34,548 nt of DNA from Thamnocephalis sphaerospora (lineage: Eukaryota > Zoopagomycota > Zoopagomycetes > Zoopagales > Sigmoideomycetaceae): NCBI GenBank assembly GCA_003614735.1, contig KZ992530.1, positions 1-34,548 of the forward strand, given 5' to 3'. Within the stretch, counting starts at the first letter, position 1. Each line of letters opens with the position of its first letter. This document shows positions 8,633 through 19,419 of the stretch, one piece after another. The position numbers and the translations under genes were made by a program. The notes below the pieces were generated by a model. The model did no database searches. It was not told where the DNA came from and saw only the letters and a list, made by a program, of their open reading frames with translations.

Positions 8633-10222
8633 ATGACCGCAGACGCAAGGTACGTATACGTATTGAAGATACTTCCGGCGCAAGATAGGCGTCGTCTGCT
8701 TGGCTATGTCGATCCTTACACTGCAGCGTGTTTGGCAGTAACCTGCCGCTTTCTTCACAGCGCAATTTGGCGCGACATTGCACTATGGCGTTGCTACTAT
8801 ATGCACGCCTTTGCTCCGCACACTGTAGAGCGTGAAATGAGCTTTCTCTACTGGTGTTTGCGAACTGGCAGTCGGCGCGAGTCTCAGAAGCAGTCTGTAG
8901 CTGGACATTCTGACGATTTTTGGACAACTGTCGCCTGGCCGGACGTATTCCGGCGACGCGTGCTTACCGAGCGCAATTTGCGTCAGGGTAAATACGTGCG
9001 CCGCACCTTATGTATGTCGGAAAATGCCGCCGATACTGCTAGATGGCTTACTAGCTTCATCGCACCGACTGGAATTTACGTTAATGGCCAGAAGAGACCT
9101 GGTGGACCGATAACTAGGAGGATATACGCCATTGACGGCGATCTCGTGCGCGAGGATCAACAAGATAGCGAGCGCATCATTTCGTCAGACTCGCCCGACA
9201 CTGATGATACGCATGCACCCATACGGCTAGTTTGGCCAAACGACCAGTCAGCGCACATTGGGCTGAGTGATTATGGACGCGACATGAGCTGTCGGTTTTC
9301 TGTGGCGCTGCATGATGCTGACGCATCAGTCTTGCTCGTCTGGGAGACTGACAAGCTTTCCTTAAAGCACAGCATTCAACTGGATTGTCCAATGGATATA
9401 ATTGAAATTTGCGATCGCTGGGCATTAGTTCGGCAGTCGATGGGATACTCTGAACGCAGTACACCTTCTGAGATGGCGGTGGTCGATTTGGAGCGCGGCG
9501 TAGCATGTCCTGGAATTACACCCTCGTGTGCCCTGCGCAGGTTTTGCTTTGTACGTACGGGTGAGCACACGGCCACGGTATACGGTATGAAGATGCAGAA
9601 CAACAATCGTAGCATGTTCAACTGGTGCCTCTACCGTTTTGCTGTAGGTCAGCCTGCGCAGCTGGTGCATACCGCAAGCATTACCACGCCAGAGTCCATC
9701 CATCACCCATTTCGCATCCTTTCTTTGCCCCACGAAGGGGGCGGCAGCGACACCGATTGCACCGACTACATGCTGCTAAGTGCCTCTTTCACCACCACAA
9801 ACCAAAACATCCTATTGCATCACACGCTGCCCACAATAGCACATCGACCGGGTGCGCCGTTCACCACCCAATGTAATATTTTGCCGACAGACACTGTTGC
9901 CGTCGCGCAGACACGTCACGGCTTTGTCAGCTATATGAATGGCCAACTTGTGTCCCACAACAGGGACGGCACAGTGCGCTGCAGCTATCAACGACCGATG
10001 GGGCGCTTCTACTCGCCAATGTTGGGAAACATCTGCTTGACAAGCGAGATGGTTCGCGGAAGGTGGTCAGCAGTACTGGTTGATACTGCCACTGGAGATG
10101 AACTACCGAGCTTTTCTGCACTATTGCCAAGCTCAAACAGCTCTACTCTACTTGCTACATGCCTACTTCGCCTGCTTGATGAGAGAAACTGCATAGAGGT
10201 CATCAGCTTTGGTGAGGCCTAA
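8633..10222 (+). CDS. F-box protein, tandem copy 2
   Basis: Single exon, 529 aa, ATG in the same context as copy 1. F-box at residues about 12-58 (ILPAQDRRRLLGYVD, ACLAVTCRFLHSAIW, LWRCYYMHAF), followed by the same beta-rich C-terminal region with matching segments (RWALVRQSM, MAVVDLERG, TATVYGMKMQ, LYRFAVGQPAQLVH). Both copies are intact over their full length with no stop or frameshift. Differences gather in a loop-like region near residues 150-225, where charged and polar residues are exchanged, while the F-box and the ENAADTARW, NILLHHTLP and LVDTATGDELP blocks are kept. This suggests both are functional and may differ in the substrate they recognise. The presumed role is an SCF ubiquitin-ligase adaptor through Skp1; the substrate is unknown. 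Confidence 0.85.
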   Translation: MTADARYVYVLKILPAQDRRRLLGYVDPYTAACLAVTCRFLHSAIWRDIALWRCYYMHAFAPHTVEREMSFLYWCLRTGSRRESQKQSVAGHSDDFWTTVAWPDVFRRRVLTERNLRQGKYVRRTLCMSENAADTARWLTSFIAPTGIYVNGQKRPGGPITRRIYAIDGDLVREDQQDSERIISSDSPDTDDTHAPIRLVWPNDQSAHIGLSDYGRDMSCRFSVALHDADASVLLVWETDKLSLKHSIQLDCPMDIIEICDRWALVRQSMGYSERSTPSEMAVVDLERGVACPGITPSCALRRFCFVRTGEHTATVYGMKMQNNNRSMFNWCLYRFAVGQPAQLVHTASITTPESIHHPFRILSLPHEGGGSDTDCTDYMLLSASFTTTNQNILLHHTLPTIAHRPGAPFTTQCNILPTDTVAVAQTRHGFVSYMNGQLVSHNRDGTVRCSYQRPMGRFYSPMLGNICLTSEMVRGRWSAVLVDTATGDELPSFSALLPSSNSSTLLATCLLRLLDERNCIEVISFGEA

Positions 10223-10384
10223 CGGAGTGCATTTCGCCCATTTGATACATACACGCATGTTCACTGCATGGGCGCGTTAACCGTTTTGCCGTGCGCAGTG
10301 CAAACCAACATAAATATGAGCCATTATAGTGCCGCTTTCCATTTTAGCGTCTGTTACGATTTGCTTTACAATTTACAGTTTTAT

Positions 10385-10488
10385 TTGCTCGCATGGGTAA
10401 TTTGTGCTTGCGTTTGGTGTCGGCCACACCTTGCGGTCCATGTTCCGATGGTGTAATCCACTGCCATACCACCATCGTGTGGAATGCA
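10385..10488 (+). repeat. Duplicated spacer, copy downstream of F-box 2
   Basis: Counterpart of 8431-8525. It is not followed by a third F-box gene; sequence after 10488 is unrelated. Confidence 0.7.
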
Positions 10489-11383
10489 GTGGATCGCGTA
10501 TCCTATGAGCCAGCGCCTCCAACACGGCTATTCTGCGAAAAGTGGCATGGGCAGTTTTGATCGTCCTTGTTGCACAGTCGGCTGCGGTTTATCCCGCCAG
10601 AAGCGTGATTGTTGCGCAAAGTGTGACAATATATTTGGCATAGCAAGGCAGACGGCAAAGCATCCAAACTTTATCTTGGACACGGTGCAGCGAGTGCTCA
10701 TGCGTAGTGCATTGCCTATTTCTTATTGTGTCAAATCACCTTGTTGTTTTCTCGTTATTACTGCTGTTGCGCCACTGCAAAGACATAATTCGCCTTGGTG
10801 ATGGCGGTTGTATCGCGGATGGTAGTGCGACCGATATGGCGCATCAAAAGTTAGGCATTGTGGCCCGGCCTTTTCAGCGCTCGCATGGGCTCAAATCAAT
10901 AGATAGCGATACCAATCAATCAACTGGGCCATGGCTAGTTTTGTGCATGTAAAGCGTGTAAATACACTGTGCCCAATCCGGCGCTTGTGTTCTTTGGTGA
11001 TGGCGTATTGCAGCCGTGGCGACAGTGAACGAGTGATTTACGCAATCGTACCCGGTCTCTGTAACACCCTTAGTTTGCATAGGTAATACATGCTGATCCA
11101 ATTTCCCTTGCACGCAGCGGATTCACGGCCATCTTCTCGTGCATTGTTCGCAAACATGGCGACAGAACGCGTGCCATTTCATGTGTGACTATGGGAAGCA
11201 GCTGTTCAGATGACCAAACGCATGATTTTGCGTTGCACAGGCAAGATGACGAGCAATGAACGAGAAACGGTGCCATCAATATGCGGCCGTTGCACCAATG
11301 CTGGCGTCGGCGATAGGCCCGCTGCACCCGACGATTAGCGGCGAGCAGCAGGCAATAGGCAGCAGCATGCTTCTGCCAGTGCG

Positions 11384-11390
11384 TATAAAT
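11384..11390 (+). promoter_or_regulatory. TATA box of carboxypeptidase gene
   Basis: TATAAAT in the context GTGCGTATAAATCCGC, 211 bp before the ATG. Confidence 0.5.
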
Positions 11391-11600
11391 CCGCACTTGC
11401 GCTCACTCTTCGAGTGCGTCGTATTCATCACACCACCTGCGTACCATCTATTCGCCGCACACAACAGCGCAACGGCTAGCTAACGACACTACGATACAGC
11501 AAGTTGTCGGTCATATCCATCACTATAACGACTTGGAAACCATTTACAATCCGTCAATCGCTCGCAACTCCTTTGCCGCTCAACACCAGGATTCCACATT

Positions 11601-13010
11601 ATGCGCGTCGCCGCCAGTGTGTGTCTGCTTCTGGCAGGTCTTGTCGTACCAGCGTTAGCCGCGCCACAGCAGCCAGCAGCCAGCCCATCACCGACTGCGT
11701 GGACCAAGGAGCATATACGCGCCGGTCTTCCCGAGGTTCGCGCGCGCTTTGACGGCCAGCAAGTAGTTGCTCTGACAGCCAAAAACGGCGGGGAAATTCC
11801 TGAGAGCACCCTGAAGCAAATCGAGGGCTTGGACCTTGATGTCTGGAAGGAGACCAGCAATCAGCTTCATCTTCGCGTTGACAAGGCAGAAAAGGAGGCC
11901 CTGAGCCGACTTTCGGACGTGCAGCTGAAGACGATTGTCGATGATGTGCAGCGTCTGCTGGACTCTGAGCAGCGCGCACCCAACGCAAGGGGTTTGCAGG
12001 CTGCCGACTGGTTTGCGGCGTATCACACGCTTGACGACATCTACAGCTGGTTTGACCAGCTGGCCGCGCAGTATGCCGACACCGTATCCAAACCAACGCC
12101 CATTGGACAAACTACCGAGAAGCGCTCGATCTTGCAGCTGCGGATCACTGCACCCGGTGATGCAAGCAATCGCAAGCGTATTTGGCTGGAGGGTCTAATG
12201 CATGCTCGTGAGTGGATTTCTGGCACCACCATCCAGTACATTGCAGACTCTTTGGCGCAAGGATATGCAAGTGGCGATGCGCGTGTCAAGGCACTGCTAG
12301 AGAAGGTTGTCTTTGTCATCGTACCGGTGTGCAATCCGGACGGCTACGTCTACAGCTGGAACAACAACCGGCTCTGGCGCAAGAATCGCGAGTACACCCG
12401 AAACGGCCGCGTCTATGGCGTCGACCTGAACCGCAACTGGCCAGATCACTGGGGCGGATCCGGCGGCTCCTCTAGCCCAAGCTCTGAAACCTATCGCGGC
12501 CCGTCCGCCGCCTCTTCGCTCGAGGTGAAGGCACTGATCGACGCGTACGTCAAGGAACCTAATGTCGTGGGCGCCATCGACCTGCACTCGTACTCGCAGC
12601 TGGTGCTGCGCCCCTATGGCTGGACGACCAGCTCACCACCGGACGAGGCCAATCTCAGCCGGGTCGGTCAGCAAATTGCCAGCGATATCCGCAGCCAGAG
12701 TGGCAAGACCTACATTTCCCAGCATTCAGCTGATCTGTACCTGGCCTCTGGCAACGTGGTCGACTGGTGGTATGGCGCCGCTGTTGATGCAAAGAAAAAA
12801 GCCGGCATTCCAGCACCACGCCCGTATGCCTACTGCATTGAGCTGCGCCCATCGGACGATGACAGCCAAGGCTTTGTCCTACCTCCGTCCGAAATCATAC
12901 CCACTGGCCAGGAGATCTACGCCGCAACGCTGCACTTTGCCGAAGAAGCAGCAACCAATAGCTTACCACCGCCTGCCAACTTTGCCGTTAATCCAATCGA
13001 GGGTAATTGA
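11601..13010 (+). CDS. Secreted zinc metallocarboxypeptidase, M14A family
   Basis: Single exon, 469 aa. Residues 1-20 are a signal peptide (MRVAASVCLLLAGLVVPALA). Residues about 35-120 match the activation propeptide fold of pancreatic-type procarboxypeptidases, and the catalytic domain runs from about 135 to 450. Zinc ligands are visible: H201 and E204 in HAREW and H329 in DLHSYSQ. Substrate-binding motifs NPDGY and NRNW are present, and the catalytic glutamate is E414 in CIELRP. Family members remove single C-terminal residues from peptides outside the cell or in the vacuole; here the signal peptide and lack of a membrane anchor favour secretion as a zymogen. A-type specificity (aromatic/aliphatic) against B-type (basic) cannot be settled without a structural alignment of the pocket. 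The gene is convergent with the B-type cyclin gene. Confidence 0.96.
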   Translation: MRVAASVCLLLAGLVVPALAAPQQPAASPSPTAWTKEHIRAGLPEVRARFDGQQVVALTAKNGGEIPESTLKQIEGLDLDVWKETSNQLHLRVDKAEKEALSRLSDVQLKTIVDDVQRLLDSEQRAPNARGLQAADWFAAYHTLDDIYSWFDQLAAQYADTVSKPTPIGQTTEKRSILQLRITAPGDASNRKRIWLEGLMHAREWISGTTIQYIADSLAQGYASGDARVKALLEKVVFVIVPVCNPDGYVYSWNNNRLWRKNREYTRNGRVYGVDLNRNWPDHWGGSGGSSSPSSETYRGPSAASSLEVKALIDAYVKEPNVVGAIDLHSYSQLVLRPYGWTTSSPPDEANLSRVGQQIASDIRSQSGKTYISQHSADLYLASGNVVDWWYGAAVDAKKKAGIPAPRPYAYCIELRPSDDDSQGFVLPPSEIIPTGQEIYAATLHFAEEAATNSLPPPANFAVNPIEGN

Positions 13011-13594
13011 GTGTGAGGAACGCTGTAAAGGCAAATAGTAATAAACGCCAGTATGCGTCCCTGATGTACGTCCCGCCCACGCTGGCAGTCTATGAATACT
13101 GACTTGCCCGTCTGATGGGAGAAATGATGAAACGCTTTATCAATGGCAGCAGCATGGGCAGCAGCAGACGTGTGCTGCAATGATGGGACCAGGTAAAGTC
13201 GAGGACGAGAAACAGGTCAGCGCAGAGCGACGAGCAGGGTGCGATGCAGCAAAGAGGAGCAGGGCGCAAATGCAAAAAGTTGTGCCCAAAAGTTCTGACA
13301 GGCAAGAGCCGCATCGGCGCGCGATATGAAGGAGCCCTCAGCGCGGGTGAGAGCCGCATCGACATGTAGCGCAAAGGGGCCCTCGCTAGGCAAAACTGCA
13401 GCAACATACCGGATTGGTGCGCAAACAAGACTGAGAGGAGGGGGAGAAACAGATACAGAGGGAGCGAGGCCAGGCCGAATTAAACTAGATACACCAAAGA
13501 GTCGAGCAGAGTGCATGCGCGGACAGCGCGGGTAAGCAGTAGCGGCGTGTGAGCACGCAGCGTAACATGGCGACATGCTGCCACCGCGTGCTGT
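13011..13594. other. Convergent 3' intergenic region
   Basis: Between the carboxypeptidase (+) and B-type cyclin (-) stop codons. An AATAAA at 13040-13045, 30 nt after the carboxypeptidase stop, is a good polyadenylation signal. Around 13306-13395 a 44-nt unit starting GAGCCGCATCG is imperfectly repeated twice. No gene seen. Confidence 0.6.
13040..13045 (+). terminator. Polyadenylation signal of carboxypeptidase gene
   Basis: AATAAA 30 nt after the TGA stop. Confidence 0.55.
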
Positions 13595-16218
13595 TTACGC
13601 CGGCACCGCCTTTGCATAGCGCGTGGAAATCCACTGCGCAGCAAATGTAGAGACGTGCAAGAAACACTTGTCGGCATACTTGTTGAAGACAGCCTTGGTG
13701 CGCCGTGGTGGCGCGCGCAACACATCGACAAACAGCTGGCAGGTGCGGTTCAACTGCTCCGCAGAGTAGCCCGACAGCTCGGCGTGCTGCGCAGTCCAGT
13801 CGCCCTTGTGTAGCATTGTGCGTGCTACGCGACACGCGGCTGCAGCCTGCTTCGATGGCGTGATGCCAATGAAACGCTCGTCCAGTAGGGCCGTTTCCAG
13901 CAGGTATTTGGCCAGCGTACGCGTCGGAATGTCGTAGTCATCCGCCTTGGACACACGGCGCAGAAAGTTCATGGGTCCTGGCCAGCCAAGGTCAAAGCCG
14001 AGCAGATGCACCATAAAACGCTCCGCCTTGAGCAGCTCGTCGGCCGTGTAGGCGCCATCCACCATGTACAGCATTTCGCGCACCGAAGGCGCAATGACTT
14101 CCTCGTACTTGGCGGCGATAAACAGCGCCGACGCGCCAACCAGCTGCAGCTTGGGAAGCGTGATGGCCTTCTTTGACAGAAAACGGTCAACCAGATTGAC
14201 GGCCAGGTAGAGCGTTTCAGGCAGCAGCCGGAAGCGCTGATGAACCTGCACAAGCCAGTCGACCAACACTGCGCGCACATGCCACTGTCGCAGCTCTGGC
14301 TGATGTTCCATGTAGCCAGGGTTTGGCGTCAGCTTGCGCTCCACCTCGATCATATGCTGGAAAATGTCGTCCGCGTACTCTGACACGAGCATCGGATCCT
14401 CACTTTTGCTGACCGCCTCTACACACTTGGCCGCGCTCGCCCGCTCGGCACGCAATTGTGCTGCAGCGGCAGTAGCAGCCGACACGGAGGAGACAGACTT
14501 GTCGCGTGTGCTTCGTTCGCTAGATGTGCTGTAACCGGAATCGGCACGAGACAGACCCGATCGCTGCGAGTCTGTCGACGGCTGACTGGTGCGCAGGCGT
14601 GGCTGTGTCACCATACAGCTGCTATCATATTGCTGCAAACGACGGTCCGCACTGGCATTCATGTGTGGCTGCGCCTGCAACTCGGACGTGCGCACAGCCG
14701 CTAGAGGTGCTACAAGGCTCTGCTGGCAAGATGCCGCATACTCGGCTGACACTTCTTCCTCCACTTCATAGTCGGACTCGTCGCCACTGCCGACAATACC
14801 GTCATCCTCAATCACCGCCTCTGGTAGACGTGATTCTGGGCGAGCTCGCGACAGGGGTGAGTTGAGCGTTGCCTTGGCCGTATCCGCTACGACTTTGTCC
14901 ATCTGTCGGTCAATTTCGCGGCGTTCCGGCGACGTGATCATCATGGCGGCGGCGGTGCTTCGCAGCAGGTGAGCGCGCAGCGAATTGCGCCGGGAACGCG
15001 ATGCATCAATCGGCCGTGTCGTCGGTGGAGAGGGCTGCGTTGCTGGTGCGCAGCTTAGCGTGGCATGAACACTCGGCAGAGTGGCCGTCTCGGGCACACT
15101 GTGCGACTTGCTGATGCGCACCATCCGCGACGCTGCCTCTGGCACTGAGCTGCCAGGACGCATCACTGCTACCGGCTGGATAGAACGCGCACGCACTCGC
15201 AGAGCACGATGCTGATTCACGCGGTCGTGAGCGTGGATTGCCTCGGAAACATTGGGCAGTCGCGCCTGCTGCAGTGGAGCCGGAGCAGGCTTCAAGGCTG
15301 GCGCCCGTAGCGTCTGGGTGTGCACCTCGGGAATCCGAGCGCGCACTGGCACCTTGGCGTCTTTGCAGGGCAGCACAGCATGCACCTGTGGCAGCTTGCC
15401 CTGTACCACGGGTTTCTACACCGTTGAAAGCACCAGAGTAAGCGTCACACAAGTCGATGCACGCATCATTTGCTACCGTTCTTTCGCCTACCTGCACATT
15501 TTGGTTGTGCTTGTTGGTCAGCGGCTGGGCAATAGCTTGGCGCAGTCGATGTCCCATCGCCGCAGCGGCCGCCTTGGTCACATCGGCCGGAACGGGCACC
15601 GTCACTTTGGGACGGCGAGTTTCACCGACCGCAGCACGCTTGGCAGGCAGCAACGCATCGCGCGAGTCACAGCGCGGTCGTCGCAGAACGGGCCTGGTGG
15701 CGGCAGCGGCGGTTGGTGCCGGGGCAGGGGCAGGGACCGCCAATGCAGGGGCAGCCGGCGCCTTGATAGCGCAGGCAGACGACGAGGACGTGGCAGCAGC
15801 CTGCGCATCGTTGACCATATTGCGCGGCCGATCTGCCGTCTTGGGCACCAGCTTGGGCCGCGACGCTACATCAGACGCCGCCGATGCTGCCGGTGCCGAT
15901 CGCAAGCCAAACTTGCTGGCGACGGTGGCCATGAGCCTGCGCAGACCAGCCGGCGGGCAGTTCTCATCGTTGGGACAGGACAGGCGACGCGCACCGAGGG
16001 CTGTGGCGCCAGCAGCAGCAGGCGCATGCTGCACCACGGCCGCCTGCTGTCGACCAATGACGGTTGCATTCCGACGCAGTACGCGCGTGCGCGATGCCGC
16101 GTTCTATTGGCGGCAGACGCAAGGGTCTACGGTGTCAGCCACAAGCGACGCTTATCGTGCGATTGGCCATTAAGGTTGGCGCATGACGGCCTACCGATTG
16201 CGTATAGCGTGTTGACAT
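13595..16218 (-). CDS. G2/mitotic B-type cyclin
   Basis: Three exons: 16218-16195 (eight codons, MSTRYTQS), 16103-15492, 15415-13595; introns 16194-16104 (gtaggc..aatag) and 15491-15416 (gtaggc..gtgtag). The first exon is inferred: the second exon has no ATG in frame, and this short exon is in phase and joins to a typical cyclin N-terminus (RRNATVIGRQQ). The total is 818 aa, much longer than the usual 450-500. The N-terminal 555 residues are Ala/Ser/Pro-rich and disordered, with a destruction-box-like RDALLPAKR near residue 156 and an acidic patch near 415-440. The cyclin box lies at about 558-689, with the B-cyclin signature HVRAVLVDWLVQVHQRF and the FIAAKYEE block; the C-terminal cyclin domain is at about 691-804. 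It should activate the mitotic CDK and be degraded through the APC/C. A TATA-like site lies at 16566-16571. Confidence 0.94.
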
Positions 16219-17358
16219 GCTGACCGCCACGAGCTAAACGTCAGATGATGCAATGTAGACACGTCTTGGTGCAACCTTTTACACGCATGTGCTAGCAGTA
16301 AGCACGATGAACACGTGGGCACCTTGCGTGGTAACAGAGATAACCTACACGAATGGGCTGTAGCTGCTGCGCTTTGATTAGGTAGACGGCACAGCGTAGA
16401 TGGTGCGCTGCTCTACTATGCGGCAGAATAGCACACACCCACGGTAAGCAGAGAGCCAGGCAAAGACAACAAATAAAAGGTAGGCCTTTGAGTCAAATTC
16501 GCAGGCCAACCATGCCAATGCACACGATCGGATGCTTGCATCCAACCTGACAGTTACCTGGCGTGTATATAGGGGCGTACACAGAGGGCGGATGTAGACG
16601 CAAGCTATGCTGCAGGCGTACACGTGTGATGTTCAAAAACGCACCAGGCCAAAGCGGATGTTCAAAGCAAAAAAGGGCAACGGCGGCGGTCGGGATGTAA
16701 AGTAACTCAGCGCCGCGTCAGCCAGGATGAGTGCGCTAATCTGACCCGCAAGCGTGGCGGACAAGCGTCGTGTCTGGACAACGAAAACGAGCAACGATAC
16801 AGGAAAAGGAGGCCAGTGCGGTGTGGACGGCGGTTTGAAAAGGGAGCACTTTTGCCAAAGACGACAACGTGCCTACGGAGCGTACACGGACGCACAGAGG
16901 CGCGTCGCGCGGCGCGTTTCCAGCGGTGCCGTGCTCAAACACGCGCGTGCTGGACGAGTCGCTTGGGCAAAGGAAAAGAGGCGAGATTGAAAGCGCAACC
17001 CAGGGAAAAGGTAGAAGCGAGAGAGAGAGAGGAGGAGAAAGTGGCTGGGGTGAGGACGCGGCCAAAAGGGCGGAACGACAACGCCATCGCACCATGAAAA
17101 GCCAAACAAAGCCAACCAGCCAATCGATGGGCGCATGCCACAACAGGGTGACACCAGCTTCCACGGGCCAATCACGTGAAGCCAGCCAAGATAACATCAG
17201 AGCGAGACGGTGCATTTATAGAAGAGTACGTCTAGTGGAGCGTGCGCAAAAAAAAGGATAACCGGCAGACTAGCAACATGTAGAAATACAGAAAGTGCAA
17301 TGGACAAGAGACCACACGCAGGCCCAGACGCAAGTGCGGGGTTGCATGTGCGCACGCG
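16219..17358. other. Intergenic region between the two cyclin genes
   Basis: Upstream region of the B-type cyclin and 3' flank of the Pcl-type cyclin, both on the minus strand. Read in the direction of the cyclins, 16940-17100 is strongly pyrimidine-rich (the plus strand has GAGAGAGAGAGGAGGAG). Frames open on the minus strand here are leucine/serine-rich because of this bias and are not supported as genes. Confidence 0.55.
16566..16571 (-). promoter_or_regulatory. TATA-like box upstream of B-type cyclin
   Basis: TATATA about 350 bp before the proposed ATG at 16218, reading CCCTATATACAC on the minus strand. Confidence 0.3.
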
Positions 17359-18741
17359 CTAGACATGTGCCATGGCTCCAAAGCCATGCGCGTGGGAGCG
17401 CTGTAGCAGCAGACGATCCAAGCCATTGGCGCCCACCACAGTGACGGCGGCATTGTTGCCGGTCCCCACAGTGTGCGGATCTTTGGCCGTCACGCTACCG
17501 GCCGGCATCGATGTCCGCACGACCGAGAACGCGGGTGACGATGTCTCACGTGCTGCGGCAGGCGGCGCCTGGCGATGCAGCGAACGCGCTGGCGACTGGT
17601 GCGGCCGACGTGACCGATGCGGTATATGCGTGGGGAAAGCATGCGGCCAATGGACGGGATGTGCCACGGCGCCGTGTCGGTCAGAGGGCGCGTAGTGCGG
17701 CGGCGGCGGCGGCGGTGCCATCTCTTTGGCGGGCGTGCCTAGCGCCATAACCGTCGGCTGGTCGTAAAAGGTATCCATGGACTTTGTGGCAAAACCAAAG
17801 TTGCCGGTCGCCACGCTAGGCGCAATCGCATTATGCGGTGTGGCCGCCAGATGCGAAAATGGCACAGCGTATTTGCCTGTAGTCATGGCCTCCGTCGATG
17901 CTGGCACGGTCGCCGACGAAAGCGACGTGGTCGGTAGCGAGTGCCTGGGCTGGTGCGACATGGCCATTGAGGTCGGCAGCGCCTGCGTAGCAGATCCCGA
18001 CGGTGACGGTGGCGGGGCAATGATGTGCGTCAGCGCTGGCGTAATACGTGCGGCGACCGACATGAGCTGCGTTTCACTGATGGCCAGCGAAAAGTCCAGC
18101 AAACGTAGCAGTTGGCGCTCCATCAGGGAAATCTCTGAAGCTGGAAAACCAATACCGTGGCTTTCCCAATGCGAGTTGTTGGGCCAAAAGTCGCTGGCAT
18201 ACTTGCCGGCTACGATAAGCGCCGCCAAAAAGATGCGATGGGCCGTACAGGGCTGGCCACGTGCACCCTTGGGCAGGCGAGAACGCAGACGCTCCAGATA
18301 GATGATGGTGCACATGAGCGTGCCCGTACGCACCCGCGAGCATCGGGCCAAAAATGCCACAAAGCTTTCGAGGCGTGGCAGAGGCCGGCCTGCTTGATAG
18401 GCGCCGCTGCTGGGCGCACTGTCGGCGAGCGTACAGGTGGAAGGCGTCGCCGGGTGTACATCTGGCACTACCAGACTAGCCGCCTCGCTTGCTAGGCCTG
18501 AAAGCGTATGGCATTAGCAAGTAGCACCGAACGTATAGCATGGCGCGGTCGACCTACCGATGAGCATGCTAGGCGCTGGCAGCATGCAAAACTCTCGCAG
18601 CAGCTTGCCGCGGATGGTGGATCCATTCGGCAGGCAAAATATGTTTTCCAGGCCGTGCGGATCCGTCGGCACTGGCACTGGCACCGCGTTGACCATCGTC
18701 TCCTGAGATCGGCCAGACGTCATGGATGAGAGCGTGGGCAT
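17359..18741 (-). CDS. Pcl/Pho80-type cyclin (Pho85-cyclin family)
   Basis: Two exons: 18741-18558 and 18497-17359, separated by a 60-nt intron (18557-18498, gtaggt..ttgctaat..tttcag), phase 1, giving 440 aa. The start is the ATG at 18741 (MPTLSSMTSG). The frame is open further up to another ATG at 19050, but that lies almost on top of a TATATAG box and reads like leader sequence. Residues 100-211 form the cyclin fold: LPRLESFVAFLARCSRV, LMCTIIYLERLRSRLP, HRIFLAALIVAGKYASDFWPNN, then FPASEISLMERQLLRLLDFSL, diagnostic for Pcl1/2/9-like cyclins that partner the Pho85 kinase at G1 and in polarity or nutrient control. The rest is disordered, Ser/Thr/Pro/His-rich, with a six-proline run near residues 324-329. 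It lies next to the B-type cyclin gene in the same orientation. Confidence 0.9.
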
Positions 18742-19070
18742 GCCGCTGTGATCCGGTACAGCAGCGCAATAGCACGGAGGCGGTCGCGGTGGCAGCGGTG
18801 GAAGATGTGTGGTGGCAGTTAGATCGACAGGTGTAACGGCACTTGTGCTGCCAAGTCTATGCAGAACACAGCGCACAGGATAAGGGCGTAAGCTGGCCGT
18901 TCGTGTGCGACGGTCCGAGTCCACGGCGTAACGGCAGCAGCGAGCAGAGACAGCACCGCAGGCATGCGTAGGTCGACGCAGATGCAGTGTGGATAGACGA
19001 CAGGTGCGTAGACTAGCACGAGCCTTGGGACGTGCAGGCAGCACCGGCATATCCGTACACAGATAATCGT

Positions 19071-19077
19071 CTATATA
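19071..19077 (-). promoter_or_regulatory. TATA box upstream of Pcl-type cyclin
   Basis: TATATAG on the minus strand, about 330 bp before the ATG at 18741. It argues that the ATG at 19050 is too close to the promoter to be the start. Confidence 0.4.
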
Positions 19078-19397
19078 CAGCCGCCGCAGCAATAACAGCC
19101 GCCGCCAAAAATGCGTCGCACACAGCAGACGAAAGCAGGGCCAACGACAAAGACGCGGCGTAACAAAGGGGTAGGAGGATGCCTGTAGACGGGTGTGCGC
19201 ACTTGCACACTAGAGGTGTGCCGCGCTGCAACCACAACAAGCACATGCGCACGCTTAGCGTCAAGTCAAGCGGCAGCAGCAGCAGCAGCAGCCAAGGGGG
19301 GCAAGCGGCGACACGCCGGATGAGTATACCCGGCAAAAGGAGGAAAAGGGCAGCCGCAAAGTGGCCGATTAGGACAAGCCACTGTCGCTGTTGCGGC

Positions 19398-19419
19398 GAT
19401 GATGATGATGATGATGATG
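19398..19419. repeat. (GAT)7 microsatellite
   Basis: Perfect GAT repeat in the Pcl cyclin upstream region, about 110 bp from a (GCA)7 tract at 19273-19293. Confidence 0.9.

Larger units (their letters stand above)
8525..10360 (+). repeat. Tandem duplication, copy 2 (F-box unit)
   Basis: Second copy of the F-box unit, offset by 3,306 bp from the first at the start codon. It includes the upstream element, the coding region and about 140 bp of 3' flank. Confidence 0.85.
10223..11600. other. Intergenic region upstream of carboxypeptidase gene
   Basis: The first 265 bp belong to the duplicated F-box unit (3' flank to 10360, spacer 10385-10488). The rest shows no protein-like open frame. A TATAAAT at 11384-11390 is the likely core promoter of the carboxypeptidase gene, leaving a leader of about 180 nt. 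Confidence 0.6.

Noticed and set aside
8532-8927. Minus-strand frames over the 5' ends of both F-box genes
   Set aside because: They are similar to each other only because the sense genes are paralogues; no protein-like features.
16037-16103. B-type cyclin starting at 16037
   Set aside because: This is a GTG codon, and typical cyclin N-terminal sequence continues upstream to 16103, so the start must lie in an earlier exon.
16736-17215. 159-codon minus-strand frame between the cyclins
   Set aside because: Low-complexity Leu/Ser/Pro from the pyrimidine-rich leader of the B-type cyclin.
18742-19050. Upstream ATG at 19050 as start of the Pcl-type cyclin
   Set aside because: It is about 20-25 bp from a TATATAG box, and the intervening translation (Arg/Cys/Pro-rich) looks like untranslated leader.
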